DNA from: Verrucomicrobiota bacterium
GTDB taxonomy: Bacteria; Verrucomicrobiota; Verrucomicrobiia; Opitutales; Opitutaceae
Direction of reading: 5' to 3'
Length of the DNA stretch: 64,000 bases
Assembly (NCBI GenBank): GCA_014584295.1
Contig: JACTNC010000016.1
Coordinates: 1 to 64,000, forward strand
This document shows, piece by piece, positions 16,265 through 25,946 of the stretch (position 1 is its first letter; every line of letters begins with the position of its first letter). The position numbers were made by a program, and so were the translations under genes. The notes below the pieces were generated by a model. It had not been told where the DNA came from. It saw only the letters and a program-made list of their open reading frames with translations, and searched no databases.

Positions 16265-17917
16265 TCAGGGCAAGGATGGTTGCGCCGCACGCCATCCCTG
16301 AAGCCACTGTGACCGCAGTTCGTTGGCGACCGATCCATACTCTGGAGAATCAGCAACATTCCGCGTTTCGAGCGGATCCTGGAGGTGATCATAGACCTCC
16401 ACGGAATAGGGTTCCGCCGTAGGGTATCGCCGATCGACCCACACCGTGTATCGATAACGTGTTGTTCTCATCGTGTACCCCATCAAATCACGATCGAATA
16501 GTGCTTGATCGAAACGCGAACCATACTCCGCCTTCAGTTGCGATTCCACACCCGCTATCAAGGGACCGAAGAAAGTCTTGCGCATTCCCGGAGAAAGCGG
16601 TCGCGCTGCCCATTCACGAAGCGCGGGTGAAGGAAACTGGCTGAAGGCCGCCTTCTTCCATGACGTGTCCGGAGCATCAAGCAGCGGTGCAAAGCTTGTT
16701 CCTTCGAGAGTTTCCGGGAGAGGCAATCCCGCAATTCGGCAGAGCGTGGGATAGACGTCCACAAATTCGACGAGCGCGAAACTCCTGCTCCCATTTCCCT
16801 TTGCCCCCGGGGCCACCACGATCAGCGGTGCACGTGTCGCCATTTCGTAGTTGCTGGCCTTGCCCCACATTCCCTGCTCACCGAGATGCCAGCCATGATC
16901 GCCCCAAAAAACGATGATCGTTTTTTCACTCAGCCCGAGTTCATCGAGCCGGGAGAGCAGGCGCCCAACTTGCGCATCGACAAAACTCGTGCACGCGGCA
17001 TACGCCCTGCGTAGTTCACGCGCGAGGTCGTCACTGAGCGGACCGCTCGTCGGGATGTTCGATCGGGTTCGAAGTTCAAACGACCGATGAAGTGCAATTG
17101 AGGGTGCGTCCACAGGCGCGCGTGGTGCGTCGGCCAGCGGGATGTCGGCTGCATGATAAAGATCGAAATACTTCTTCGGTGCGATGAATGGCAGGTGGGG
17201 TTTGCGAAATCCGACGGCGAGAAAAAAGGGCTGTTCGGATTTGCTCAGCTCCTTCATCGCCAACAATGCGGCATCCGTCGTTCGTCCGTCGCCATAGGCA
17301 CTGTCCGGCCGATCGGCGCTTTCCCACGCAGGGCCGGATGCGAGACCATCACTTCCGCCGGGCCCAAACTCTTTCAATGCGGCTTCCCGGCGCCCTTGAA
17401 CAAGGGCGCGATTTTCGGGAAGCTGGTACTCGCCACCGGAATCACGCACGGGTTCAGTACCTGCTGGCCGCCGGTTCCAGGAGTTGGCCTCATCCTCCTG
17501 CCTGGCATGGAAAACCTTGCCGTAATAGACCGCCCTATAGCCATTGGCTTTGAAATGCTGCGGCAGCGTCACGACATCCGGCACAGTCTTGCGGAAGTAG
17601 GTATCGATATCCTCGATTTTCAGCGAATCCGGTCGCATTCCCGTCAACAAACTGGCGCGGCTGGGTCCGCAAATCGCGTATTGGCAGTACGCCCGTTCAA
17701 ACAGAACGCCGCGCGCCGCGAGGCGGTCAATATTCGGTGACTTGACATAACCGACACCGTAGCAGCCCAGTTCCGGGCGCAAGTCGTCGACCGCAATGAA
17801 CAGGACATTGGGACGCGTTGAAGCGCCAGCAGTGGAATACAACAGGGCCCAAGCGGTAAGGAGCAAGGCCTCACGTACAGCCGGGACGCGAAACAGTGCC
17901 CAACCGCTACAGTGCAT
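16265..17917 (-). CDS. Secreted iduronate-2-sulfatase-like sulfatase
   Basis: The 550-residue protein has an N-terminal hydrophobic signal (REALLLTAWALLYSTAGAS), then RPNVLFIAVDDLRPELGCYG with the metal Asp pair at 44-45. The maturation site AICGPSRASLLTGMRPDS has Cys 83. WGDHGWHLGEQGMWGKASNYE, split as GDHGWHLGE and GKASNYE, completes the sulfate and metal pocket. The combination VDDLRPELG, TGMRPDS and GDHGWHLGE is typical of the iduronate-2-sulfatase-like group, which acts on varied uronate or galactan sulfates in environmental bacteria. It overlaps the AraC gene by 11 bp, implying translational coupling. Confidence 0.9.
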   Translation of the reverse strand: MHCSGWALFRVPAVREALLLTAWALLYSTAGASTRPNVLFIAVDDLRPELGCYGVGYVKSPNIDRLAARGVLFERAYCQYAICGPSRASLLTGMRPDSLKIEDIDTYFRKTVPDVVTLPQHFKANGYRAVYYGKVFHARQEDEANSWNRRPAGTEPVRDSGGEYQLPENRALVQGRREAALKEFGPGGSDGLASGPAWESADRPDSAYGDGRTTDAALLAMKELSKSEQPFFLAVGFRKPHLPFIAPKKYFDLYHAADIPLADAPRAPVDAPSIALHRSFELRTRSNIPTSGPLSDDLARELRRAYAACTSFVDAQVGRLLSRLDELGLSEKTIIVFWGDHGWHLGEQGMWGKASNYEMATRAPLIVVAPGAKGNGSRSFALVEFVDVYPTLCRIAGLPLPETLEGTSFAPLLDAPDTSWKKAAFSQFPSPALREWAARPLSPGMRKTFFGPLIAGVESQLKAEYGSRFDQALFDRDLMGYTMRTTRYRYTVWVDRRYPTAEPYSVEVYDHLQDPLETRNVADSPEYGSVANELRSQWLQGWRAAQPSLP

Positions 17918-18989
17918 GATCGCCTTGAGACTGAAGCTGTAAGGAGCCCTCAGAAGGGTTGGCTGCGGGAAGAAGCAGGGTCCCGTTCCGCGAAAAATCC
18001 TGCCTATAGCCGGACGGTGTCCTGCCGGTCAATCGCTTGAAGAGGCGGCAAAAATAGAACGGATCGTCACATCCAAGACGATGGGCAATGGTTTCGATTT
18101 TTGCGTTGCTCGATCGAAGGTACTCACAGGCCTTCTCCATCTTAAGCTTGTTGATGTAGCTCCGGGGACTTTCCCCCGTCAGACGACGGAATTGAGCCGC
18201 GTAGTAGGCATGGGACATCTTTGCGATTGCCGCGAGTTCCCGAATGCTCACGTGCATGCCCAGATTGTTTCGCAGGACCTCCAGGGTGCGCCCCACACGC
18301 GTCTCGACGGTCTCCTGCCCGCCCCCTTTGTGACTGGCAAGCCCACAGACCTCGCCGAGGAGCTGGTGAAGCGCACAGGATGCCTGGACAAGTTCCTTGT
18401 AGGCATGGCCGGCGTGGAGGATGCCGAGCACCTTCTCGAACGCCTGGACGAAACTGATTTCCGGCTCCAGGCGAATGCAGCAGTATTTGCCGCTTCCACT
18501 CAGCACATCATAATATTGTTGCGCCATTGTGCCGTTGAAATGGATCCAGTAGTACGACCAGGGATTCTGCACGTCCGCCTCGTAGGCGTGAAATTCGAAC
18601 GGGCGCAGCAGGGCAATCATTCCCCGCGTCATGCGATACCTTGAATGACCGAGTTGCAGTTCGCCGGCTCCGTCGAGGCAGAACAGAAGGGTGAATGTCC
18701 AATCGCCATTCGGCCGCGAGACTCGCTGACCACGAGCCTTTGGGAAATAACCCAGGCGACACGGCAGCAGCGCGGAGGTGAGTGGCTGTCGGCTGGCATA
18801 CTCGATCACCTTGGTGTCGAGCTTAAGGATGCGTTCCCCGGGAAATGAGTCGCGCCCCAGGATCGAGATGAGCTTGCGCCCATTGTAGTTGAAAACCCGC
18901 GTATGCTCATCGGCCATGTACATCTGCAATGACAGGCCTTGGTTGTCAGGGTTTTGCTCTCCCGTATGCCTTTCGCCTATAGAACTCAT
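17907..18989 (-). CDS. AraC-family transcriptional regulator
   Basis: From ATG 18989 the protein has 360 residues. The N-terminal half is a cupin-like sensor (FTLLFCLDGAGELQLG, RYRMTRGMIALLRPFEFHAY, WSYYWIHFNG) resembling sugar-sensing AraC proteins. The C-terminal ~100 residues form two helix-turn-helix units: SIRELAAIAKMSHAYYAAQF and KIETIAHRLGCDDPFYFCRL, ending with the family signature FKRLTGRTPSGYRQD. It lies inside the PUL operon between the sodium symporter (19 bp upstream) and a sulfatase (11-bp overlap). It is therefore the obvious candidate for control of this locus, with a released sugar as probable effector. Its binding site is not shown by sequence alone. Confidence 0.9.
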   Translation of the reverse strand: MSSIGERHTGEQNPDNQGLSLQMYMADEHTRVFNYNGRKLISILGRDSFPGERILKLDTKVIEYASRQPLTSALLPCRLGYFPKARGQRVSRPNGDWTFTLLFCLDGAGELQLGHSRYRMTRGMIALLRPFEFHAYEADVQNPWSYYWIHFNGTMAQQYYDVLSGSGKYCCIRLEPEISFVQAFEKVLGILHAGHAYKELVQASCALHQLLGEVCGLASHKGGGQETVETRVGRTLEVLRNNLGMHVSIRELAAIAKMSHAYYAAQFRRLTGESPRSYINKLKMEKACEYLRSSNAKIETIAHRLGCDDPFYFCRLFKRLTGRTPSGYRQDFSRNGTLLLPAANPSEGSLQLQSQGDHAL

Positions 18990-19008
18990 GACTGATAATC
19001 CCCGGGCG

Positions 19009-20658
19009 CTATCGGGACAAACGCCACAGAGCATAGTACAGCAGGATCGCCCCCGCCGCAACGGCGACCGACGCAATCTTCAGTCCTCCCCATGGAGTGA
19101 GATCCATCGCGCCCGCCGCATCGGTGTCAACGCGGCGTTCAGACGCCTGCGCACGTGGCTTCGCCGGCGCGACAGCACCGATGATCGCCATGAACACGCA
19201 CAAGAGTGCGGTGTTCAGTGCGGCGAGATGTAGCCAATGTATGTGAATGTCCGAGACATTGAATCGGATCCCAAGGAATCCGTCGCCCCATAGGCAATTC
19301 AGCAGGGTCGAGCTGAAGACACCGACAATCATCGAGATGTTTGCCGCCCATGCGGGGACCTTGTGACTCAGCATCCCCATGACAACGACCGCAAGTAGGG
19401 GCAGCTTGAACGCGGCCATGACTTGCTTCATCATGGTGAAAATGCCTTCCGAAGACCCGCCCAGGAGCCCGCTGGTCAGGATGGCCAGGAGTACCATGAC
19501 GACAGAAAATATCTTTCCGGCATACACCATTTCCCTGTCGGAGGCATCGGGCTTCAGCCAGCTCCGATAAAGGTCGACGCTGAACATCGTTGAGATGCTG
19601 TGCAGGCCGCCGTTGAACGCACTGATGACCGATCCAAGAAAGACCGCGGCAAAGATTCCAATCAGGTACGGCGGCAAGACGGCATCCACAAGCAGCGCAT
19701 AGGCAAGGTCCCCATTGCCGATGCGATCCGTGCCGAACATCTCCACCGCTATGACACCCGGGATTACCAGGAAGAACGGTCCAAGAAGTTTGAGCGCAGC
19801 CGTCGCGAGAATTCCCTTCTGCGCCTCTGCAAAACTCTTCGCACCAAACGACCGCTGCACGATCATCTGGTTGGTGCACCAATAGAACAGATTGATAAAC
19901 AGCATGCCCGTAAACAGCGTCGAGAACGGCACATTCGATTTGGGTGCTCCGACCGGATTGATCTTTGCCGGCTGATGTTCAATCACCCGCTGAATTCCGT
20001 CCAGAATATGGCCATCCCCAAGCTTGAACAAGGCAAAGATTGGAATGAGAAGGCCACAGACAAGCAGGCCTACTCCATAGAGCGTGTCCGAAAGCGCCAC
20101 CGCCTTCATGCCACCGAAAATCACGTAGCAGGTGCCGATGATTCCGATTGCCCAGGCCATGACCTTGAAGGAAGCCTCCTGCGAAATTCCCAGGTGCTCA
20201 TGGACATGGAAAATCGTGCTCATGGCCAGGCCTCCGGAGTAGAGCACGAACGGCAGGATGTTCAGGACGATCGCGATGATGAAGACGATTCCCATTACAC
20301 GGCGCGCCGTCGCATCAAAGCGCTGTTCCAAAAACTGCGGGACAGTCGTAATGTTGCCTGACCAGTAGCGCGGCAGAAAATACCAGGCCATCGCTATCAA
20401 TGCGAAGACCGGAACCACTTCCCAGGCCATGACAACCGCACCGTGAATCGACGCGGCACCATTGAGGCCGATCAATTGCTCGGTGGAGAGATTGGTAAGG
20501 AGAAGTGCGCCCGCAACCTGAATCCAAGGCAGCCGACGACCTGCCAGGAAATAGGTCTTCGCCTCCTTGTTGTCCAGGCCGCGGGTGCGCCACCATGAGA
20601 TGAGGGCAACCACTGCCGTCACGAATGCAAAGGAGACAAACGCAAGCGGCAGATTCAT
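19009..20658 (-). CDS. Sodium:solute symporter (SSS family), probable sugar uptake
   Basis: The 549-residue inner-membrane protein has about 14 hydrophobic helices and the SSS core: KTYFLAGRRLPWIQVAGALL, LLTNLSTEQLIGLNG, TCYVIFGGMKAVALSD (family signature region) and FLGSVISAFNGGLHSISTMF. The close match to SGLT-type SLC5 transporters, with YWCTNQMIVQRSFGAKS, suggests Na+-coupled uptake of a monosaccharide or small glycoside. It lies between the TonB receptor (64 bp gap) and the AraC gene (19 bp), so it probably imports PUL products across the inner membrane. No Shine-Dalgarno sequence is present. Confidence 0.9.
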   Translation of the reverse strand: MNLPLAFVSFAFVTAVVALISWWRTRGLDNKEAKTYFLAGRRLPWIQVAGALLLTNLSTEQLIGLNGAASIHGAVVMAWEVVPVFALIAMAWYFLPRYWSGNITTVPQFLEQRFDATARRVMGIVFIIAIVLNILPFVLYSGGLAMSTIFHVHEHLGISQEASFKVMAWAIGIIGTCYVIFGGMKAVALSDTLYGVGLLVCGLLIPIFALFKLGDGHILDGIQRVIEHQPAKINPVGAPKSNVPFSTLFTGMLFINLFYWCTNQMIVQRSFGAKSFAEAQKGILATAALKLLGPFFLVIPGVIAVEMFGTDRIGNGDLAYALLVDAVLPPYLIGIFAAVFLGSVISAFNGGLHSISTMFSVDLYRSWLKPDASDREMVYAGKIFSVVMVLLAILTSGLLGGSSEGIFTMMKQVMAAFKLPLLAVVVMGMLSHKVPAWAANISMIVGVFSSTLLNCLWGDGFLGIRFNVSDIHIHWLHLAALNTALLCVFMAIIGAVAPAKPRAQASERRVDTDAAGAMDLTPWGGLKIASVAVAAGAILLYYALWRLSR

Positions 20659-20722
20659 GTAAGGAGGATTGATACGTCAGCAGTCAGGCCGAAACACTCA
20701 CAACCGGAATAAGAGGGATTGC

Positions 20723-23650
20723 TCAGAACGAGAACTTGCTGGTCAGGATCCACTCCATGGGCGTATTGAACCTGTACAGCAGAACCTCATTCGCCTCCGA
20801 AACGCGCAGTCGCTGAAACGCGTCGTTGTTGAACACGTTGTTGATGTTCAACTGAAGGCTCCAGAGGATCGACTGGCCCCCGAGGTTGATCTTGCGGCGA
20901 TAGGCTGCGTTGAAATCCACAAAGATCTGTTCAGCCCCTCTGTAGACCTGATTCACCCGCTTGCCCGAGGTGTCCTGAGATGAAAAGTAGCCGACAACGG
21001 GCGCGGACTGGTATCGGACGCCGCCGCCAACCGAATAACCCTTGAGCGAGCCCTCGGTGAAATCATAGGTCGTTCGGGCGGTCATCTTGTCTTTCATCTG
21101 ACCGAGCGGCTCCTTGTCGTCCGCGAGAATGTAGTTGGCCAGCAATGCATTGTCGACCACGGCAACCTGATCGCCAACCGTGCCGATGCCGCCAGTGAAA
21201 GGCAGGGAGGCATACTGCATCCAGAGGGGTCGCCACAGCGCCACATAGGCACGCAATTCGGGGCCGATGTTGGTCTTTGTCGTGGTCTCGTGACTGTAGT
21301 TCGCAAAGATGCGCCAGTTGGGGGTTGGATTAGCCGTCAGCTCCACCTCATAACCCTTCGACTTGCCCGCAAACGTCGCACCAGTGCTAGTATCTCTGAT
21401 CGTCGGCGGGCCACCCACGGAACTGATAATCTGTTCATAGGTGTAACCGGCCGGGACGGGTACACCGGCAGTCTCAAGCGTCGTCCAGATTGGATTGATC
21501 TGACTCGTCAATATGGGTGAAAAGTCGAAATCATCCACGTCCGACGTTGCGAATCGCAGGGCAGTGAGGAAAAGTCTGTGATCGAACAGGTCCAGCTTGA
21601 TGCCGTAGTCCTTGGATTTTCCACGCGGGGTCGGCGGTCTGGCATACGGATCGGTGCCATCGGGGGACCTCAGCCGCCCCGTGAAATTAGGAAGCGCGCT
21701 GTTTTCCGCCTGGCTGTAGGTCAGGCCCAGCCAGTCGGTGGCCTGGAACACACCGCTGAACGAAATGCTGTTTGCATGGGACTTGAGCGGGATGTGACTC
21801 CTGACCGGCGTGATCTTGCCATTCGTGAAATTTTCCATGGCTGTGCGCACCTGTGTGCCAAGGAAATCACGACGCTGATCGTAACTGCCGCCAACGACGG
21901 TCGAAATGCGATTCTTCCAGAAGGAACTTTGGATCATACCTATCGTCGTTGATCCCTCATTCCGATTCATCTGGGTATTCTGATTGAACGGCACAAACGC
22001 CGTTGTGTAGCCATTGAGGTTATTGATCGGCTGCTGGGAGAAATTGCGCATCACAACGCCAGTCGAAGGCCCGGAAAGATCGACGTAAGTGCGGCGATAA
22101 AAGCTGTTGCGCGCATCGTCGACCTGCCCCTTGAAGGGAGCATTGGCCGAAGTCACGGCCTCACGGGCGATCACTTGGGTGACATTCCCCCAGGAGCGTT
22201 CATGCACCGCAGCGATGGTATGCCTTCCGAACTTCCCGAGATCGAGCCGATAGCTCGTTTGAAGCCGGACCGCATCGTCTCGATTGTCGACATCATTGTA
22301 CTGGGTGACGGATTCAAGGTAGGGTTTGCCAGCATTTGGATTCGGCTTTCCACTCGGCAAAAGCGGATTCACATCAACCTTAAGGTAGTTCTGAGGCGGG
22401 CCTTGGGCGTCAAAAATATTGTTGTGACGATCGAGCCGAAGTGCTGCGAGCTCGACGCTCCAATCCTTGGTGATGGAATGCGTCAGAAATGCGGAGGAAC
22501 GGACATAGGAGGTGTTTTGATCGTAGCCAGGCCCGGTGAAGGCAGCTTCCTTGGGAAGCACGCCAAAGTCGGTGATTGGAAGCGGCTCCCCATCGGCCGA
22601 CTGGCGGAGCTGAGATGAGAAACGGGTTACCCAATTCTCGATGCTGCCAGCACCGGTATCAAAGACTATCCACGCCCGATTGGCGGCAACAATGCGCTGG
22701 ATCTGCTGGGCCGCGTTTACTGCGGTTCCGAGGTTCCGGCCTGCAGCCACCCAGTTGGTGTAGGCGTCATAGCCAATGACCGTGCGTTTGGTCTGCTTGC
22801 TGATGTCGCCCTTCTCGATATCAACGTTCAATTCCGTCTTCGGAGTTATTCGCCACTTGCCCGTGGCATAGTACCGGGTTTCGTCATTGAACTCAAAGTT
22901 GCGCCACGTATCGGCCTGCGTGTCCATCGCCGCAATTCGAAACCCGAGTTTTCCCTTCACGATCGTCTCGTTGTAATCGATCTCAGCGCGCAGCCCGTCA
23001 TGCGACTTACCCTGGAGGGAGACATAACCCTTTCGACCGTTCAGCATTGCGCGTTTGGTCGTGACATTCGTGATGCCACCCGGTTCACCCACGCCAAAGA
23101 GCACCGAGTTCGGGCCCCGCGACTGGTCGACTCGATCAATGCTGAACGTATCGAACCTCACATCCGATCGAAAGAAATTTACCGAATAGGATCCGCCTTT
23201 CAGACCGCGCATACGTGTGCTCCTGTTCAGGCTGTTCAGCCGGTTCTGACCTCCCGAATCCTCACCATAGTCATACTCCGTGCTCAGCATGTATTGCATC
23301 AGGTCATCGATGTTCGTAATAGCGGCGTCCTCGAAAAACTGCGACGTGAACGCCGTTGTCGGTGAAGCGATTTCCTTGAGATTGGCCCTAACCCGGCTTC
23401 CTCCCAGGGAGCTTTGCACTTGATAGCCTCTGTCGCCCGCGCTCGACACCACGAATGGCGAGAGCTCCACCACGTCATCCTCCATGGTCGCCGCGTTTGT
23501 TGTTGGCGGGCCCTTGCGCATCTCTTCGGTGGTACTATTAGAAGCCGGGACGGCAACCTGTGCGGAAAGCACACTGGCCGAAAGAATCCCAAGCAAGGCG
23601 GGGAAACACCGGCGTATCGAACAGGATATCATGGGTACTCTGGGGTTCAT
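20723..23650 (-). CDS. TonB-dependent receptor, PUL-linked
   Basis: This 975-residue outer-membrane receptor would import oligosaccharides using TonB energy. It has a signal peptide (residues ~1-30, CFPALLGILSASVLSAQV), a linker, the Opitutaceae-style box VVELSPFVVSS, and a TonB-box/plug region (VRANLKEIASPTTAFTSQFF, NIDDLMQYMLSTEYDYG, RGPNSVLFGVGEPGG). A 22-strand barrel follows, ending with aromatic SKFSF. It is closer to catecholate or alginate-type receptors than to SusC: no carboxypeptidase-like N-terminal domain and no SusD partner are present. It follows the GH36 gene by 44 bp and precedes the symporter, which fits import of the same glycan. Confidence 0.92.
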   Translation of the reverse strand: MNPRVPMISCSIRRCFPALLGILSASVLSAQVAVPASNSTTEEMRKGPPTTNAATMEDDVVELSPFVVSSAGDRGYQVQSSLGGSRVRANLKEIASPTTAFTSQFFEDAAITNIDDLMQYMLSTEYDYGEDSGGQNRLNSLNRSTRMRGLKGGSYSVNFFRSDVRFDTFSIDRVDQSRGPNSVLFGVGEPGGITNVTTKRAMLNGRKGYVSLQGKSHDGLRAEIDYNETIVKGKLGFRIAAMDTQADTWRNFEFNDETRYYATGKWRITPKTELNVDIEKGDISKQTKRTVIGYDAYTNWVAAGRNLGTAVNAAQQIQRIVAANRAWIVFDTGAGSIENWVTRFSSQLRQSADGEPLPITDFGVLPKEAAFTGPGYDQNTSYVRSSAFLTHSITKDWSVELAALRLDRHNNIFDAQGPPQNYLKVDVNPLLPSGKPNPNAGKPYLESVTQYNDVDNRDDAVRLQTSYRLDLGKFGRHTIAAVHERSWGNVTQVIAREAVTSANAPFKGQVDDARNSFYRRTYVDLSGPSTGVVMRNFSQQPINNLNGYTTAFVPFNQNTQMNRNEGSTTIGMIQSSFWKNRISTVVGGSYDQRRDFLGTQVRTAMENFTNGKITPVRSHIPLKSHANSISFSGVFQATDWLGLTYSQAENSALPNFTGRLRSPDGTDPYARPPTPRGKSKDYGIKLDLFDHRLFLTALRFATSDVDDFDFSPILTSQINPIWTTLETAGVPVPAGYTYEQIISSVGGPPTIRDTSTGATFAGKSKGYEVELTANPTPNWRIFANYSHETTTKTNIGPELRAYVALWRPLWMQYASLPFTGGIGTVGDQVAVVDNALLANYILADDKEPLGQMKDKMTARTTYDFTEGSLKGYSVGGGVRYQSAPVVGYFSSQDTSGKRVNQVYRGAEQIFVDFNAAYRRKINLGGQSILWSLQLNINNVFNNDAFQRLRVSEANEVLLYRFNTPMEWILTSKFSF

Positions 23651-23678
23651 GGTGGGTTGATTGGATAACGGTGCGCAA

Positions 23679-23696
23679 AATGCGAATCAACGCATT
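23679..23696. promoter_or_regulatory. 6-6-6 inverted repeat upstream of TonB receptor
   Basis: AATGCG at 23679-23684 and CGCATT at 23691-23696 form a perfect dyad with six bases between. It lies 28 bp before the receptor ATG and touches the GH36 stop codon. It could be an operator or a weak transcript hairpin. Confidence 0.3.
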
Positions 23697-25635
23697 ATTC
23701 CACCCGCAGTGATTTGCGGGCCGCATTGAAGCTTGTGCCTGGCGGAAGCCGGTAGATCACCGAGTGGCGCGCGGGCAGACGCACGGTCCAGGCATGCTGG
23801 TGAAAGGAAGTTTCTGCGTCGCCCAACAGGAGCGCCGGCAATTTTTCATCATTCACTCCCTTGACGCCATAGTCTCGTGCATCATCGGACCAATTGAAAA
23901 ATGCGAGGTAAACGCCATCTGCTGCCTCCCCGAGCATCACGTGAAAGGAATCATGGCGATCCCGTGCATGATTCCAGAAATCGAGCGGAACATACCGCGA
24001 GCAGGCAGGCAGCGCGGCAGCCTCCCGGAAAAGTTTTTTTCGTTCCTCTCGAAGCAGACCCAGATTGTCGCTGTTGAGCTTCGTCCCCCCAAAAAGCCCG
24101 ACGTAGCGGCTCCACATTTCCGCCTCATTCAATGTCAGATTTCCACCACTTTTTGCGGGATTGCGCACCAGTGTCTTGTCCTCATCAGCCTTCCCGCGCA
24201 CCACATGGTAATCAGCGTCATTCCAAACGACGCGTCCATGCAGGTAGAAGGCACTCGAGTTCGCCTCGCTGCACAGCCGATAGAAGTTGAAGTTGGGAAA
24301 AATGTCCGGGCCCGTGCGCAGCCCATCAGCGATTCCAAATACCAGGCCAAACGGCGCCGAGCAGGCGAGAAAATAGGCGTCCTCTCCCATGCCTTGCCTC
24401 CACGCCTTGAGCGCGAGGCGCAGGCGCTCCACGCTCGTGAGCGATGGATTGTGAGGAGTGATTCTTCTGCTGGCATCTCCATGGAGAGCACGCTTCTGAA
24501 TGTCCTCGTTGATTCCGTATATGAGGAAGTCGATCTTGATGTAGTCGTATCCCCAGTTCCGGCGCATGTTGCGCGCGACCTCACGCGTGTAGTCCAAAGC
24601 TGCTGGATTCGAGAAATCGAAATACGTGTTGTCGAGTCGCTCACCGTCATTGTTCGGCTGGGGCTCACTGATCATTCTCCCCTCCTGATCGTGCAGGAAA
24701 TAGTCGGGATGCTCTCGGGCGATCGCCGAGCTGCGATCCCCACGCATGCCATCAAAATGAATTCCCGCCTTCAATCCCGCCTGCCGGATCCGGGTGGCAA
24801 GAACCTTCATCCCATCCGGCTGAAGATTCTTCCGAAACGACATGAAGTCCCCCCGGGCCGGCCACCATCCGCCATCTATCTGAAGCAGATTCGCCGCGGG
24901 CACGGTCCGCTTCAGCACATCCAAGTTGTCCGTCACGTTCTTTGCGGTCCAATCCCTGCCGTAGTAGTCCCAGGTCGACCAGCCCACATAATTCGGCTGC
25001 GGCTTCAGCTTCACATGCTGTTCCCGCGCAATTTCGTCCGCATATGCGAAGAGCAGGTCCTGCCAGTCTGCGCCATCCGCAATCCACAGCTTTTCCAGCC
25101 TGACAGTTTCACCCGCGGGCACCATACGCCCCTCGCCATCGGCGGAAATCTTGACCCGGCCCCCTTCAAAACGGAGCTTCGACCAGAAGGTATTCCATGT
25201 CAGGAATCCCACCAGCGAATATCTCCCATCCAGGCGGGCCATCAGGTAGGTGCCGCTTTCGATATTTTCCTTTTTCGACGACGGATCTGCGATCCGGCCG
25301 GGCCAATAATTCATCACCGTGCCGCCCGACGATACGAGCAGGTCGCTGGACACCTTCGACAGCCACGGGAACTCGAGCGACAAGCCGTCGATGTTCAGGT
25401 CGCTTCCAGTCCTGCTGGACAGCGAAATCTCAAGGTACCGGCTGCCATTGGGACCCTGAGAGAAGCGCACTTCACGAGACAAATTTGCGCCCGCGGGCCT
25501 GAGCCTTGCTGTGAGCTCGAAATCCGACTCACGCAACGGAGCGCCTAGTCCGGGACTGGCTTGAATGCCGTACACTACAATCACGTGCAGGCAGATTATC
25601 GTAGGGACAGATGCAACATTTCGGAGTAACTTCAT
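23695..25635 (-). CDS. GH36-type alpha-galactosidase-like glycosidase
   Basis: The 646-residue protein (start ATG 25635, signal peptide MKLLRNVASVPTIICLHVIV) has a beta-sandwich N-domain, a TIM barrel from about residue 215, and a C-terminal beta domain. Barrel motifs are YVGWSTWDYYGRDWT, LLQIDGGWWPARGD, GLKAGIHFDG and YDYIKIDFLIYG, where Asp 369 is the expected nucleophile of GH36/melibiase enzymes. FGIADGLRTGPDI supplies the likely acid/base Asp 444. Substrate specificity in this family ranges beyond alpha-galactosides, so galactose is only probable. It is the first gene of the minus arm and heads the operon that contains the TonB receptor. Confidence 0.82.
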   Translation of the reverse strand: MKLLRNVASVPTIICLHVIVVYGIQASPGLGAPLRESDFELTARLRPAGANLSREVRFSQGPNGSRYLEISLSSRTGSDLNIDGLSLEFPWLSKVSSDLLVSSGGTVMNYWPGRIADPSSKKENIESGTYLMARLDGRYSLVGFLTWNTFWSKLRFEGGRVKISADGEGRMVPAGETVRLEKLWIADGADWQDLLFAYADEIAREQHVKLKPQPNYVGWSTWDYYGRDWTAKNVTDNLDVLKRTVPAANLLQIDGGWWPARGDFMSFRKNLQPDGMKVLATRIRQAGLKAGIHFDGMRGDRSSAIAREHPDYFLHDQEGRMISEPQPNNDGERLDNTYFDFSNPAALDYTREVARNMRRNWGYDYIKIDFLIYGINEDIQKRALHGDASRRITPHNPSLTSVERLRLALKAWRQGMGEDAYFLACSAPFGLVFGIADGLRTGPDIFPNFNFYRLCSEANSSAFYLHGRVVWNDADYHVVRGKADEDKTLVRNPAKSGGNLTLNEAEMWSRYVGLFGGTKLNSDNLGLLREERKKLFREAAALPACSRYVPLDFWNHARDRHDSFHVMLGEAADGVYLAFFNWSDDARDYGVKGVNDEKLPALLLGDAETSFHQHAWTVRLPARHSVIYRLPPGTSFNAARKSLRVE

Positions 25636-25704
25636 TGGGGAATGTGCAGCAAAGAAGGCGACAAACCGCAGCGAATACCGCGGTGATAATTCCAGACACG
25701 TTAG

Positions 25705-25734
25705 ATCGTATCGGGATAGTCCGGCTAATGACAA
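25705..25734 (-). promoter_or_regulatory. Candidate sigma70-like promoter for minus arm
   Basis: Reading the minus strand, TTGTCA (about 25734-25729; 5 of 6 to the -35 consensus) is followed after 18 bases by TACGAT (about 25710-25705; 4 of 6 to the -10). The -10 lies about 70 bp upstream of the GH36 ATG. Support is by eye only. Confidence 0.3.
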
Positions 25735-25946
25735 TGGACAATTCGGTCGCGGCTCTGGACTTTTCGGCACGACGCGCCTCCGCTTCCGTGAAAATGCGTT
25801 TGAAAATCGGCGCCTCTCCCTGAGCAAACGCAGCCCGTCTCGCTCATCCGGACAGCCGCCCATTTTTGGCTGCCTGTCGGTAACCAGAAGCTTCTTCCAG
25901 CGTCTATGCGCTGGAAAGCCCGCTGCCCAATCGCAAAAATCCAGCC

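Noticed and set aside
20659-20672. CCTCCTTA directly before the symporter ATG (and CCTCCTT before the apbE ATG at 3127-3133), equal to the 16S anti-Shine-Dalgarno sequence
   Set aside because: It has the wrong polarity for ribosome binding, and two cases in 64 kb are explained by chance.
23764-25548. 594-residue plus-strand frame opposite the GH36 gene
   Set aside because: Antisense shadow: no recognisable protein features, while the minus strand encodes a complete GH36-type enzyme.
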